The notes: generated from the sequence alone by a model not told the origin. A stretch of 64,000 nt of DNA from Phylloscopus collybita (GCA_027886175.1 JAJNNQ010000129.1:2728001-2792000); one strand, 5' to 3'. Numbered from the stretch's first letter, positions 46,098-57,992 are shown. A program made the numbers and translations.

Positions 46098-47080
46098 CGC
46101 TCGATACACTCCTGGCATCCAGTGATTTCCAGCTTAGGGAATCCAAGGACTTAAATGTTGTCTCTGAACTGGGCTGGATGGCAGCTGTGGGAATATCTCC
46201 TTGGCTTGGTCAGTACGAGTAATTCCTAGAGGAAAAGAGATGAGAAGCCCCAGGGCAAAGCCATGCTGGGAAAGAAAGATGAGAGGTGCCCCAGTGCAGC
46301 AGAAGCTGGAAGAGCAAATGCAGATTTTTGTCTGCCTGGTGGGCAGTTTGCATGGTTCAGAGTGGGGAATGGGGTGATGGTGGGTTCACAGGGTGGCTTC
46401 AGGGATTGCTGAGGAGCACTGGTGCAAGGCAGTTGTTGTTCCATCCCAGGGACGAAGGCAGCAAGCACAGAAAGAAGCTGGAAAGGACAGCAGGAGAGAC
46501 AGTCCAGTGAGGAAATTTGAAGCAAGCTTGCTTTTTTCAGTGCTATTTGTGATGCCTCAAACAAAATTTGAGGTGAAGGGGAGGGGAAGGAACATAATCT
46601 GAAAAGACAAAGGATTTTAACCTGATGGCACTAACAGCAGAGTCAGAATAAGCATCCACCCAGGCCACAGACACTGAGCCCTGCAGGTTAAGAGGATAAT
46701 GTACAAACTGAGTTGTTGAATAGAGTTTAAATTAACATTAATCCTCTGGAAATCAGTCTTTGCCTCTGCTCAGAGCTGCTTTGGAGGAGTGTGTGGTAAC
46801 CTCTTATGGTCACCTACCAGCACAGTGCCTGACTGGGGCCAAGGAGCATTGATCCCCTTCCCTCCGAGTGCTCTCTTTACTCCTGCCCTTGGCAAAGGGC
46901 TGGGGGCGTTGGGGTCACTTCTGAGCACCCATGGGACACGGCTTCAGCACGAAAACCAGTGGCAGCAGGAGAAGCTGGTGCAGTGCCTACTGCTGTGGCA
47001 CTGGCTGCTGGAGAAAGGCCGTGCTCAGAACAGAGCCCGAGGCTCTGTCCTGGTGGGATGTGATGGAGTGAAAGGGAGGT

Positions 47081-47440
47081 GGTCATGGGGTCATGGGATG
47101 GTTCAGGTGGGAAGGGACATTTAAAGACCATTCAGTCCAACCCCCTGCCATGGGCAGGGGCACCCAGGGTGCTCCAAGCCCATCAAACCAGGCCTTGGAC
47201 AATGCAAGGGATCCAGGGGCAGCCACAGCTCCTCTGGGCAAACTCACCACACTGACAGCCAGGAATTTCTTCCTAATATGTGATCTGACCCTGCCTTATT
47301 TCAGTTTAAAGCTGTTTCCCCTTGTCCTGTCCCTCCAGGCCCTTATCCCAGGTCCCTCTCCAGCTCTCTTGGAGCCCCTTTAGGCACTGGAAGGGGCTCT
47401 GAGGTCTCCCAGAGCCTCCTCTTCAGCTGACAGAACCCAG
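47081..47440 (-). mobile_element. CR1 LINE 3' fragment, longest in the window
   Basis: About 360 bp of antisense CR1 from tcatgggatggttcagg through tccaaccccctgccatgg, aatttcttcctaatatg, ttatttcagtttaaagc and ccccttgtcctgtccctc to ctcttcagctgacagaac. It reaches further 5' into the LINE than the other copies. Confidence 0.92.
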
Positions 47441-47852
47441 CTTGTGTTAGGGCATCAGCACTGTGGGTATGAGAGAGGCTGCTAGCACCCACCCCTGGGT
47501 CTGACCGTGCAGAGGTACCTTAGGCTGTGTCTGCATTAGGAAGGAATTTACATTTTGAAGTAGATGTTGAACAGCATTGCTGCATTTTCACTCAAAATGT
47601 GATGAAAACTAAATTGGTGTTTGCTTCATTTGAAAGGGCTGATGCTTGCAATGAAATGCATATTGTATTTCAGCTTAGAGGGAGGTGCAGTGGACAATAA
47701 TTCCAGCAGGTAGCTTGAAAAAGAGATGATTGCCTCCACTATTCAGAAATCCTGCCCCAACTACAACCACAAGAGACTTAATGCTGCTGAATATTTCTGT
47801 TTTCCTGATAGAAATCCTTTCTCTTCCCTCCCTGTCCCTTTTTTTTTCCAAG

Positions 47853-47981
47853 GACCAAGATAAAAACAAGCCTCTGTCTACTCTGGCCAACCTGGCAATC
47901 ATCATCACAGACGTGCAGGACATGGACCCCATCTTCATCAACCTGCCCTACAGCACAAACATCTACGAGAACTCGCCTCCG
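47853..47981 (+). CDS. CDH23: CDH23 internal exon 5 of 7 here (EC2-EC3 linker, residues ~186-228)
   Basis: Forty-three codons, DQDKNKPLST through NIYENSPP, lie between a T-rich acceptor (ccaag ending 47852) and the donor gtaagg at 47982. The first codon is Asp186, a calcium ligand that completes the EC1-EC2 linker site. Gln187 matches a recalled handshake contact. The strand LANLAIIITD leads to DVQDMDP. This is the EC2-EC3 linker, a non-canonical version of DxNDNxP that is also seen in mammalian CDH23, so it is a family trait and not a local defect. NLPYSTNIYE starts EC3. Phase 0 on both sides. Changes from human are minimal, for example KNK for KTR and Asn for His before SPP. Confidence 0.97.
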
Positions 47982-49487
47982 GTAAGGGCTGTGCTTCCTG
48001 GGGTTTCCTTCTGAAACAGCACATTCCCAGCCAGATCCAAAATATTCAGCCCCTTTTTTAAAACAGGCAGCCTAAGCATGGGGGTTTGGGAAGCCCAGAC
48101 CCCAAATAAAATATTTTCTTGAGGGTTACTTCTTAAATTCTGCAAAGGCTTTGTGTTGTTCGGAGCAGACAGTCACCCCGTCTCCTCCCCACGGTCTATC
48201 TGCATGCCATTTCCAATAGAGAAACTTGAAGGAGAAATCTAAACGTTCCTGAAATGAGGCAGTTTTGAAAATGCCAGAATCATCAGCCATTTCAGCACTT
48301 TGAGTCTTTTCCCCCAGGTTTTGCCAAATTGGTCCAATCATTTTAGTTCTTCTGAAACTCGGTTTGTCAGCAAACTCGCTGTTTGTGGAAAAACGTCTCC
48401 CAGTCTCTGAATGCAGCAGGGATGAGGGGTTTTTTTCTCCCCACAGATGTCAGTGAGCGTGGAGGGCAGCTTGGGTTTTGGGGGCTGTTTGCTCTGCTCC
48501 CACCAAGGGCCTTAATCCAAGCACCAGCCCTTCTCCGCAGCATCCACAGCTGTGCATCCCATCACTTTGTCCACAGGGAAATATTTTTATGTGTGGAAGG
48601 AAAAACTTTGCCTTAAAACCACAGCATGCTGGGCACCCACACCACATGTGCATCCCATAACTTGTCTGGCCCTCTGGATCCCAAATGCCTGGTGGCTCAG
48701 TTCAGAGGGAGAGGGAACTCCAGTGTGCTTCAGTTTTTGCCTTTTTATTCACTTGGGAGCCAAGCCCTGACATGGAGAGTGCTGGATCAGTGGGGCTATC
48801 CCAAATCCTGTGGTGACACAGCACAGTACCTGTCTGCTGGCCCAGAGGTGGCCAGAAAAACCAACTGGTTCATGAATTACTCAAAAGGTAAAAGTTTTAT
48901 CGATGATAAGGAGTATCTCTGGGATTGACAGAGGGAGGGAAATAAAACCCCACAAATTAGGTCTTAACACTTAACTAGGAGGAAAACAGCTTTAAATGAA
49001 ATTAGAGGAATGGAAGTGCCGTAGGTATTAAAAATCGTAGACTGCATCACCTCCATGGAGTGTTCTGGTATTCAGGAAAGGGAATGTCTTCCAAATAATG
49101 ATATATATTAAGGCTCAAGGATCCCTTTGTGTCAATACACCAACACGCACCACGGTTATTCCTGGAACAGTCACTGTTTGCGGTCAGGAGAGCAGCAAAT
49201 AACCACTGTGTGACATGATGCAGGAAAAGGAGGAAGGAATTCCCACCAGGTTTAGAGATTTTAATTTCTCTTGGCCATGTGCAACGTCTCCAGAGGCACT
49301 GAGGTATCCGAGATGGATAGGTGCCACCAGAGACTTGGTGAAGAGGCAGACTGCTGGAGGTGGGGACCTCTTTTTGCTTTGAGTGGTGTCACCCTCTGGT
49401 TTGGACCCAAATTCCCAGCTTTCCTGGGAGAAGTTCTGCTGCTGAAACAGGGACATCATTTGCTTTGGCAAGCCTGGGGTTTAACAC

Positions 49488-49575
49488 GGATTCATTTGGT
49501 TGGAAAAGACCTCAAAGTTCATCGAGTACAGCCATTAATTATGTGCGCCTTTTGTCTCCCAGTGTCAATCTCCTC
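49488..49575 (-). mobile_element. Weak CR1 LINE fragment (tentative)
   Basis: tcatttggttggaaaag, acctcaaagttcatcgag and tacagccatta resemble the CR1 antisense start. The rest is not recognisable. Confidence 0.55.
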
Positions 49576-49889
49576 AACAGCTCTGCCCTGCCCCCTGAGC
49601 AGAGCCATGTGTAGAGTGAATGTCTCTGTTATCAAAACGATCACCACCAGTTTGGGTGGGGAAATCTGGGCTTGGCCAGCTCCTGTCCAAGACCAGGCTT
49701 GCAGGTGAGACCAAGAGGCTGTGCTGCATTTTTGGGTGATGCTTACCCCGACGTGTGACTCAGCAGGTCAAAATGTGCTCAGGGCATCTCATCCCAGCCC
49801 TTAATCCAGGGAGCCGCTGCTCAGCGCGTACGCTCCCCGTGTTTCTCTTCCCTCCTTTTATCTGTGGTGCACAGCATGTCTGTGTTCCC

Positions 49890-50110
49890 CTATCAGTGTA
49901 TCAGGCCAGAATACCTCATCTAAAGTGTATACATTACCTAATAAAATCCTTCTTATTGGGATTATTGCATCAAATTTTAATTTCCTCACTCGAGTAACAG
50001 CATGTCAGCCAGCCCGTCAGCGGAGAGCCGATAGAAGGTGAAAAGAGTGGATAAACTGCAGCAAATTACCACAAACAGATCTCTATCAGCCCTTTGACTG
50101 GAATTGACTG
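49890..50110. other. Repeat-free block, candidate conserved non-coding element
   Basis: Unique AT-rich sequence (acctaataaaatcctt, gcatcaaattttaattt, gcaaattaccacaaac) followed directly by the word ggaattgactggaatt, a short direct repeat of gactggaatt. Regulatory role inferred from composition only. Confidence 0.22.
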
Positions 50111-50136
50111 GAATTAAGAAGTGAGAAATGGGATTT

Positions 50137-50160
50137 TTTTTTTCTTTTTTTTTTTTTTTG
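50137..50160 (+). repeat. Poly-T tract
   Basis: About 24 bp of T with a single C. Confidence 0.9.
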
Positions 50161-50651
50161 GCCGTGGCAGCTTTCTGAAGCGCTCGCCCCCCGCCCCCTC
50201 CTTCTCCTGCTGCAACGCTGGGCCGCGCTTCGCCTTTCAAGTCCCTAATCCTGTAAGAGAGGAAGAAGAGAAAGGGGTGGAGGGGCACGAGAGGGGAGAG
50301 GAGAGCAGTTGTAGTTCTTATTTCTCTCAGGCTGGGATCTGGGAGCATAATTGAGAAGCGTTTTGGGCAGGTGCTTATTGTGACACTGAGAAGAAAGCAA
50401 TTTCTTATCGGGCAGAGGAAGAGGACACAGCAGGGAGAGACTCTCTGTCCCTGGAGGTGTTGTATCTTCTTTCTTGATGTTGTTTATCATCCCAGCATGG
50501 TTCAGACATCTCTCCTAGGGCATCCAAGTGCGCCTGCAGCTGTGGCAAAGCTCCAAGGCGTGCTTTTCATTGTCAAGAGGGTTTTTGGGTGTCTGTCCTC
50601 ACAGCAGCTGGAGACTGTGTGGCGTGGTTGATGTTGAGTGTCGTGGAAAGG

Positions 50652-50838
50652 AAGGGTGGCCCAAGCACTGGCATGGGCAGTAGTGGAATCACCATCCCTG
50701 GAGGGATTTAAAAGTCATGTGGATGTGGCACTTGGGGACATGGGTTGGTGGTGGCCTTGGCAGTGCTGGGGGAATGGTTGGACTGGATGATCTCAGAAGG
50801 CATTTCCAACCTTCTGAAAGATTCTGTGATTCCGTGTC
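50652..50838 (+). mobile_element. CR1 LINE 3' end, sense
   Basis: ggaatcaccatccctgga, atgtggcacttggggaca, ggccttggcagtgctgg, gttggactggatgatctc and agattctgtgattccgtg match the sense CR1 terminus. Confidence 0.94.
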
Positions 50839-52411
50839 CTCCAGGCAAGCTGACAGGGGCTGGAGGAGAGGGGCCCTTTCCTCTTGCAGAGCTGCTGTGG
50901 TTCTGATGAGCCCCCACTTCTGCACCTCAGCTGGGGCACGGTGCTGGCAGTGCTGCAGCTTCACTTTGTGGGTGCAAGGAGAGGAATCCACTCTCCAGGA
51001 GACAAGCTGAGGGCTGTGAATGTGTGCTTCATCCCACAGGGAGCCACGTGAGGGCAAGAGTGGGCCCAAAGCCCACTGGGGCCAAGACCAGCAGTTGTAT
51101 TCCCTTGCAGCAGAATGGTACAGATACATGTCAAACATCATTAAAACAGTTTTAATTCCTCAGCACCATCCCCCTCCTCCTCAGAAACTCCTTGAGCTGA
51201 AGAAATAATGTAGAATCAGTGCTGGTTTTGCCCTAGAGTCTCAATAGCTCAGAGTTAATTCTTTCTTACAATATTTCCAGCCCATCAGTGTGAACACTTT
51301 ATTAAAAGCTCAGGGTTTTATTAAAAAAGGATTGATTTACCCCTGCCCCTCTTCAGAAAACCCTCAGATTTTGTTTGGATAATGTGCCATTCTTTATTTT
51401 CTTTGCCTTTTTTTAAGCATAGGCTTTCCCAGATTATTACTTTTCTAAACCTTCTTCCTCCTCCCCCAGAGGGCAAGAGCTATTCTGTTCTCTCTGCTAC
51501 CCACCAGCCGAGCCCTCTCCTTGCAGCCACTGCTGTCTGCAGCAGGCGGGCGAGGTGTGGCTTGTTTTAAAAGAAAAGTCAGGATTATTTGGGAGTTTCC
51601 AAGAGCTGCAGGGTCTTGCCACAGATTGTGCCCTGTGCCACTTCTTCAGCCCCTTTCCTGGAAGGTTCCAGACTGCTCCCAAACACTGGGTTGCTCAGGA
51701 AGGGATCATATATCCCCAAGAGGTGGCATCTGCCAGACTTGGGAATGTCTTGTGGAAGACTTGTCAGGAAGGATGGAAATCAGGTGGGATGTGAAGGATC
51801 TTGCCATGGTTCCAGGAGACAGCATCCACGGATGGTAGGGAACCCAGCACCACTCCAACATGTGTTTCTTGGACACTGGAGAAATGTGGCTCATCCCCAG
51901 GAGGTGCTTGTGGAGCAGGAGGAGAAACATGGGAGGCCACAAGGAGAACAGGGGGAGTCCCAATGCCAAAACCCAGCAGCATGATATCATCATCACGGGC
52001 CTGCCAAGGGCAGAGGGTGAACCTCACCATGGTCCTTCACAGCCCTCGTTCCTGTGATCAAATGTGGGGATAATTTCTCTGCTGTGGGCATCTCTATGGC
52101 ACGTGCCGCTGAGATATCCGAATGAGATTCCCCCTCCACCCCTCCCAAACTTCCCCTGGTGCCACATCCGCGCTCATCCTTTTATCTCTCCCTCCAGCCC
52201 TTCCCCTTGGCTGCTCCAGGAGGGGCCTCTCCCGCAGATAAAGCGGCCCATTGCTATTCCCCAGCCGTCGCAGGGCCCTGCCTTCCCTCTGCAGGAGGCA
52301 ATTCCCATTCCATGCCGCTCCCGAGCTGTGTGACAGGTGACGAGCCAGCTGTCACACAGACCCGGAGCCTTCACCCACTGCCCCTGCTGCTGGGGAGCTC
52401 CCACTGCGCCA

Positions 52412-52440
52412 GGGAGGGGAGGGGAGGGGAGGGGAGGGGG
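52412..52440 (+). repeat. (GGGGA)n pentanucleotide tract
   Basis: About six GGGGA units. G-tracts of four separated by a single A give strong G-quadruplex potential on the + strand. Confidence 0.93.
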
Positions 52441-52504
52441 CTCTTTGCTGTCCTGTGGGGATGGGAGATTAAAGATTGCATGGAGATTCTGCTGAATATG
52501 AGTG

Positions 52505-52606
52505 CAATGTGTTATACAGCACGTAATATATAATAGCACATACAATATGCAGTATATAATACAACTAAATGTATTTATAGTACAGTATAAAGTATAATAC
52601 ATTGTA
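52505..52606. repeat. AT-rich low-complexity patch
   Basis: Repeated variations on tataatac / agtataa over about 100 bp, for example gcagtatataatacaac and cagtataaagtataatac. Confidence 0.75.
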
Positions 52607-53159
52607 ATTTAAGCAAAACTATGCTGGGACAGAGCACACTGAAATGCATCATCCTTTTTTTCCCCTCCACTTTGCCCTGCCCTCCTTTCCACGTCCCCTC
52701 TTCTGCTTTCCCACCTGCTCCTTTCCCCACTTGGGCAGTGTTTTTTCTTTCTCTGTGCCGTTGGGAAAGCACAGTTATTGTCAGTAATTTAGAGGCTCTC
52801 TGGGCGGCTGCTGAGCCTCACCATCCGAGTGCTGCTCAGAGGCCAGTGACCTGGGATTTATGGCTAATGTTCTCGGTTAATAACATGGATTTACTTAAGG
52901 AGTCCATTGAAATGCCCTCGGAGATCAGGGAACAGGCAGCCTGCCTGGCCCTGGGAGCCTTCTTTATGGCCAGCAGCGGCTCTGAGCCCGCAGGGACACA
53001 GGTCTGGAAGCCAGGGAAGACGGCGATCCCCTGCTTTCCACCGGTGATGTTTCTGCCATAGCTTTCCCTTTGGCCTTCAGATGATGGATCGTGGGGCAAG
53101 CACAAGGCTGCCGACCTCGTTAGATATGCAAACGCCTCTGCTGACATTTCCTTTGAGGG

Positions 53160-53180
53160 GAAAAAAAAAATTAAAAAATT
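53160..53180 (+). repeat. A-rich tract
   Basis: A 10-A run, then ttaaaaaattt. Low complexity. Confidence 0.7.
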
Positions 53181-53970
53181 TGCTGCTTTCCCCACTGTTA
53201 ATAAGCCAATGAAAACAAGAACAGCTGAGTTGTAAATTTTTTCACACTACATTAATTACGGGCATGTGCATGTGTTGGTATTCACAGGGGCTCACTGCAC
53301 TGCGGCGGGGGAAGTTGACTTATGGAGCAGGATATTTTTATTTCAAGAGCTAAACAAGAATTTTGGGTCCCTCTTAATGTTCTTCTTGCCAGTTTGGGGG
53401 GACTCTTGGATCTTTCTGCTGGGCTGTAGGAATAGTGCAGTGAAGGATGGAGGGTGAGGTGGGTGAGCTGGCAGTTGCAGAAGCTCCTGCCTGCAGGCAA
53501 TCCCTGGTTTTCAGCATCTGTCCAGCCATCCTCCTCCTCCTTAAAATCTCTGCAGCTCACCTAGCTGTGCAGCTGGATGCTGATGGTCAGTGTGAGCAGC
53601 CCTTATTGCTTGGGTACCACATTTGAGGAACACGGTGGGACAAGAGGACAGGTTGAAATTGGGAAGCCAGTGGCAGATTAAACTGGTGTGACCAAACTGA
53701 AGGTCGTGGTGAAAGGGAATTGTTTCCTCCCGGTCATGCCTTCAGCATTCCCAGCTACATCCTGGGGTGGGCTGGAAGAGTTCTGCAGCTTGCACCGCAG
53801 GGATGAGTAGCGAGCTGGGACTGCTTCAGGGGCAGGCAGTGGGCCTTTTCCATGACCTGCCATGTCCTAGGACAGGTTATCCACCCCATAGCACCTGGCC
53901 CACGGTGAGAGGTGCAGGTAGCTGTGGGAGCCCAGCAGTGCTGTGACAGCTGTCCCCTGTCCCTCCCCAG

Positions 53971-54049
53971 GGTACCACCGTGAGGATGATAACAGCCATT
54001 GACCAGGACAAGGGACGTCCCCGCGGCATCGGCTACACCATTGTCTCAG
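53971..54049 (+). CDS. CDH23: CDH23 internal exon 6 of 7 here (EC3, residues ~229-255)
   Basis: Twenty-six codons plus one base, [10 protein letters not shown] to GYTIVS followed by the first G of a Gly codon, lie between the acceptor ccccag (ending 53970) and the donor gtgagt at 54050. The exon covers the first third of EC3. The AIDQDKG motif gives the DxD calcium ligands of this repeat, and [12 protein letters not shown] is close to identical to mammals. It enters in phase 0 and exits in phase 1, so skipping it would frameshift the transcript. A tetranucleotide array starts about 40 bp after the donor. The only noted difference from human is Met for Ile in TVRMITA. Confidence 0.97.
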
Positions 54050-54087
54050 GTGAGTCCTGGGGGGCACAGAGGGGACCCCAGCAGGGA

Positions 54088-54274
54088 GGGATGGATGGAT
54101 GGATGGATGGATGGATGGATGGATGGATGGATGGATGGAAGAATGGAGGGATGGATGGAAGGATGGATGGAAGGAAGGAAGGATGGATGGATGGATGGAT
54201 GGATGGATGGATGGATGGTGGATGGAAGGATGGATGGGTGGATGGATGGAAGGATGGATGGATGGATGGATGGG
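54088..54274 (+). repeat. (GGAT)n microsatellite, imperfect, ~185 bp
   Basis: A long GGAT/ATGG tetranucleotide array with scattered gaagg and gaatgg interruptions. It starts about 40 bp after the donor of the 53971-54049 exon. It produces spurious Met-Asp-Gly-Trp-rich and Pro-Ser-Ile-His-rich frames on the two strands. Confidence 0.97.
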
Positions 54275-54322
54275 ATAGCCCTACAACAAGCCTTTGAACA
54301 TCCCATCCCTGGGAAATCATGG

Positions 54323-54430
54323 AGTAAAATAGAATGATTTAGGATGGAAGGGACCTTAAAGATAATTGTTCCAAGCCCCCTACCACGGGCCAGGACACCT
54401 TCCACTAGACCAGGTTGCTCCAAGTAAATT
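54323..54430 (-). mobile_element. CR1 LINE 3' fragment
   Basis: tagaatgatttaggatgg, aagggaccttaaagataa, caagccccctaccacgg and ccactagaccaggttgct follow the antisense CR1 order. Confidence 0.92.
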
Positions 54431-54697
54431 TGACAACATCTCAGGTTGAAACTTTTCATTCCTAATGATGAGGCACCAATAGCTTGGTTTCACACAACAC
54501 CACGGAGGGGATTTTCTGTTCTGGGAGGGAATGGGACTGAGTATGGACTGAACGGCACCTGGTGGTTTCTTTGGTGTTTCCCAAAAATTTCAGAAGATAC
54601 GATGCAAAGACTGGGCCCATGGGGGTGCAGAGCTAGAGAATGAAGCTTAATTAAAGTGGTGGCTTTCTGCCTTCTGACAGTCACGTGGATTGAGCCT

Positions 54698-54730
54698 GCC
54701 TTTGCAGTCTGGCTCTGCAGTCTGGCTCGG
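54698..54730 (+). repeat. Short tandem duplication
   Basis: gcagtctggctc occurs twice in immediate succession (separated by t). Local slippage duplication. Confidence 0.75.
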
Positions 54731-56051
54731 AGGCCTGGGAACCCTTCTTGGTGTGGACGAGTGGATCACTGCTGGGCAATGCTTGGCCCCTTTGGCTCCA
54801 TAGCCAGAGGATCCCTTCTGATGGCAACAGGGGCAGGGCAGGCTGGGAAGGTGTTTCCACATAAAACCCAGCTGCCTGGTGGAAAGGCCAGTTTTGGGGG
54901 GGTTTGGCCTGTTTAATTTAAGATGCCAAGAGCTCAGCAATTTCTGCCATACCCCAGCAGACTTGGTGCTCCCAGGGTCCAACTCAGAGGCTGCTTTGGT
55001 GAGGACAGACAGACTGCTGGAGGTGACCCAGGAGTGAGGGACCAGCCTGGTGGGTGTGGGTTGTAACCCTCTTCCTGACATCACTTTTGGGGGCACTTCT
55101 TCCCGGCAAGAAATGACAGCAGTGCCCCCCCTCCGCATGCTCCAGGTGCTGCCTCCACGTGCAGGAATAATTTCCCAGTTTCTTTTCCTTAAAGCCCAGC
55201 CATTTCAAACCCTCTTTTAATCAGCCTCAAGGGTCAAGGTGATTTCACCCTGACTTTCAAGTCCACTGATCCTGACTGCAAGCATCCAGCCTTTGAAGAT
55301 GTGAGGATTATTTATTCCTCTAATTCCCTCCGCAATTTATTCGAGAGATTCTCCCAGATTGTGGGTGTCAGCTGGCCAAGGTGCAGCAGGGACTGTCTTC
55401 TGGCTGGTACAGGATCTTTTTCGCTGGGGACTGGACTGAAACATCACTCTAATTTTGCAGAGTTTGCTGAATTGGATGGTAAAATAGCTGCCACCCTGGC
55501 TATCCTGGATGGGCAGTGGGATGATGGAAGGGGCATCAGGATGCTCTGGGATCCAGATGGAACATGGAGAGACCTGCAGGCAGATCACTGCGCACAGCCT
55601 TGCATCTGCTTGTGTGTGCCAAGAGCTTAACCCTTGCCTGCAGTCCTGCCCTGGTGGGGGCAGCTCTCCTGCCAGAGGCTCCAGCAGAACAGATCAAAAG
55701 AGTGGTTAAACTACTTCACACTATTATTTTTCCCCCCAAACATGAGAATTACAAAGTGTTTTCCTAAGTGGCCAGGAATCTTTCCCCTGTTGCCACCAGG
55801 GTCTCATGGGGAAGGGGTTGGATGGGAATGATCAGCCTGTGGACAGAGCTGATGTTGATTTCTGATGTCTGGGAGTCCAGACGCAGGACTGGCATCTAAT
55901 GTGCTTCTAAAATCCTGCTCACCCAAGGCAAGTGATTTTCTTTTTGGCAGGCAGGTAAAGCCTAATTAATTTCTCATTATCCTCAATCACGATGGTAAAG
56001 GTCAGTGAGCAGGTTTTTCTGGCTGAGCTGGTAAATTTTTATGGCAATTTT

Positions 56052-56053
<2 letters not shown>

Positions 56054-56083
<30 letters not shown>
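56054..56083 (+). repeat. Poly-A tract (30 A)
   Basis: Thirty consecutive A residues between ttttgc and cctaac. No retroposon body recognised. Confidence 0.96.
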
Positions 56084-56086
<3 letters not shown>

Positions 56087-57949
56087 AACATATGGGAACG
56101 GGGAAGCAAATTAAATTAGAAACCGACCGTAAGCAAAAGTGAAAGTGGCTGGTGGAAGCAGTAGTTAAAGCTGGCTCCTCAGCTCCCTTCCAGGAGGGGT
56201 GGTAGCAGTGATGCTGCTCCATTCCCCTGCAGGGATGGGTGATACCTTTTCCTGGCTCTCGGAGTTTTTTGGGCACAGGGTTAGCATGTGGCTGGTCTGA
56301 TTTTGCCTTTTGGGCTGGTGTATAGAGCAGTAGAAAGTTGAGAAGCAACCTGGCCGTTCATCATACCTTGGGTGTTAATGCCTAAAGCATTGCTGTGATT
56401 TGGAGGTGGGGTTTAAAAATTAATTCAGAATTGCCGCTGTCCCGTTCGGCTCCATCCCTCGAGCAGCCACGTCTGGGGATGTACTGCAGCAGCTCTTATT
56501 TATACAGCTATCTCCAGCACAAGGTCCTCCCGTGACAGGAACACAATAAAACTAAAAGATTAACCATAACCACATAAAATAAGGCTTGAGATCTAACTTC
56601 ATGCCGCCAGCTTACAAAGCTGTTAAGGCTGAGATGATGGAGGAGCACTGGTGTAGCTGTGCCGTGGCTTTGGCTACTTGTCCTGCCTGCATTGGGAATC
56701 ATTTCCATATCTAATAGGGAAAAGCCATTTGATTGTTTCTGCCCCTTCCTCCCCATCAGAGTGTTTTAACTCCAGGAAAATGTACTTTTTCGCTACACAC
56801 TTCACAAGGAGCCGGCTCACTGCCCAACTGAAAAAGAAATCCAAATTGAGACCTCACAATTCAAGCCCCTCGTTGCCAACAGGCTGGTCAGTGCCAGGGC
56901 TCCCTGCTGCTGGGTGTTCCTGCTGCTGCTTTTCCTGTGGCCAGAGCCCTGTGAAAGCCCTCCCTCCCCGGCTGCAGTGACAGGTTGGAGATGCTCAGCC
57001 GCTGAGGTCAGGACTCTGTTTGAAGGACAGATAATTAATCCAGCAAAGTAATCCACAGCTCCTTTTTGGCAGATTTATGGAGATAGCCTCTGTACCGGGG
57101 ACTCTGCCTCATCATCTTTCATTTCCCAGGCAAAGCGAGCGACTTGTTGTATAACACGACCTGTTCTCAATAAGGCTTTTCATTTAGAGGAACTCTCCCG
57201 GCTAACAGAGATTGATTTTCCCGGCGGAACTCGGGAGGGCCCTGGCGTTTTGGGCAGGACCAGCCCTGCAGACGGCAGCGTGTTTTCACATTTGCTGCCT
57301 CTGCACATCGCCTGGGGCACGGGGAATCCTCCGGCTCTGTAAGGGAAGGATTTTTAGCGGGAGTTAAACAGCAATTTAATTAACAGGCAGGAGGAGACTG
57401 TGGCCCGCGAGCTCTTCTTAGGAAAACGTGTTGACTCACTTGTTGTTGGGCTTCATTTATTTCCAGGATAGACAGGAGACTTGGAGTCCTCTGCAGGAAG
57501 ATGTGAAGGTGACCTGTGCTGCTTGGGCAGGCACTGAAGGGTTAACCCAGGGGAAAGGGTCCCACGTGTCAGTCTCTGCCTGCCTGACACATTTCAGGTG
57601 TGGTGATGGATGGGCAGTGGGAGACTGCACAAGGGCAATCTATATGTCCTTCCTGGGGCTTGGAAAGTCCTTCAGGAGAGAGGGCAGTGAGCTTTCGAGC
57701 AGAGATGGTCCTTAGGGCTGTTCACAGACCCTCGGGTGGGGTTCTTCTCACCACTCCCCAAGAGGATTGTTTTATGAGACTGATGCAGTGTCTAGCAAGG
57801 CCTCTCTTCCTTAAGCTGGTGCATCCCGAGGGAAACATGAATTAAAAATCATTATTTGCACAATGCAATAGGAGTGTGAGTTACAAAAGTGTGAGGGAAG
57901 CTGAAAAGAATTGCTCCTCATCTTCTGGATATCCTGCTAAGGAATAGAA

Positions 57950-57992
57950 TGTCATATATATAATTGTTTTTAGATATATAATATATATGTAT
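57950..57992 (+). repeat. AT-dinucleotide-rich tract
   Basis: catatatataattg and atatataatatatatgta form an imperfect AT microsatellite. Confidence 0.85.

Larger units (their letters stand above)
43718..47852 (+). other. CDH23: CDH23 intron, 4,135 bp
   Basis: A phase-0 intron between the main EC2 exon and the EC2-EC3 linker exon. Well over a third is recognisable mobile DNA: an LTR at about 43968-44708 and CR1 copies at 44735, 45927 and 47081. It also holds a T/G-rich low-complexity tract at 45545-45670. Confidence 0.92.
47982..53970 (+). other. CDH23: CDH23 intron, 5,989 bp
   Basis: A phase-0 intron between the EC2-EC3 linker exon and the first EC3 exon, with donor gtaagg and acceptor ccccag. 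It contains a weak CR1 (49488), a clear CR1 (50652), a GGGGA tract (52412), an AT-rich patch (52505-52605) and poly-T runs at about 50137-50159. No other exon is recognisable. Confidence 0.92.

Noticed and set aside
52836..53195. Possible additional exon between the linker exon and the first EC3 exon
   Set aside because: The exons at 47853-47981 and 53971-54049 join directly into the known CDH23 sequence (SPP then GTTV), leaving no residues to be encoded between them.
54033..54459. Frames with repeated Ser-Ile-His-Pro or Met-Asp-Gly-Trp
   Set aside because: Pure translation of the GGAT microsatellite.
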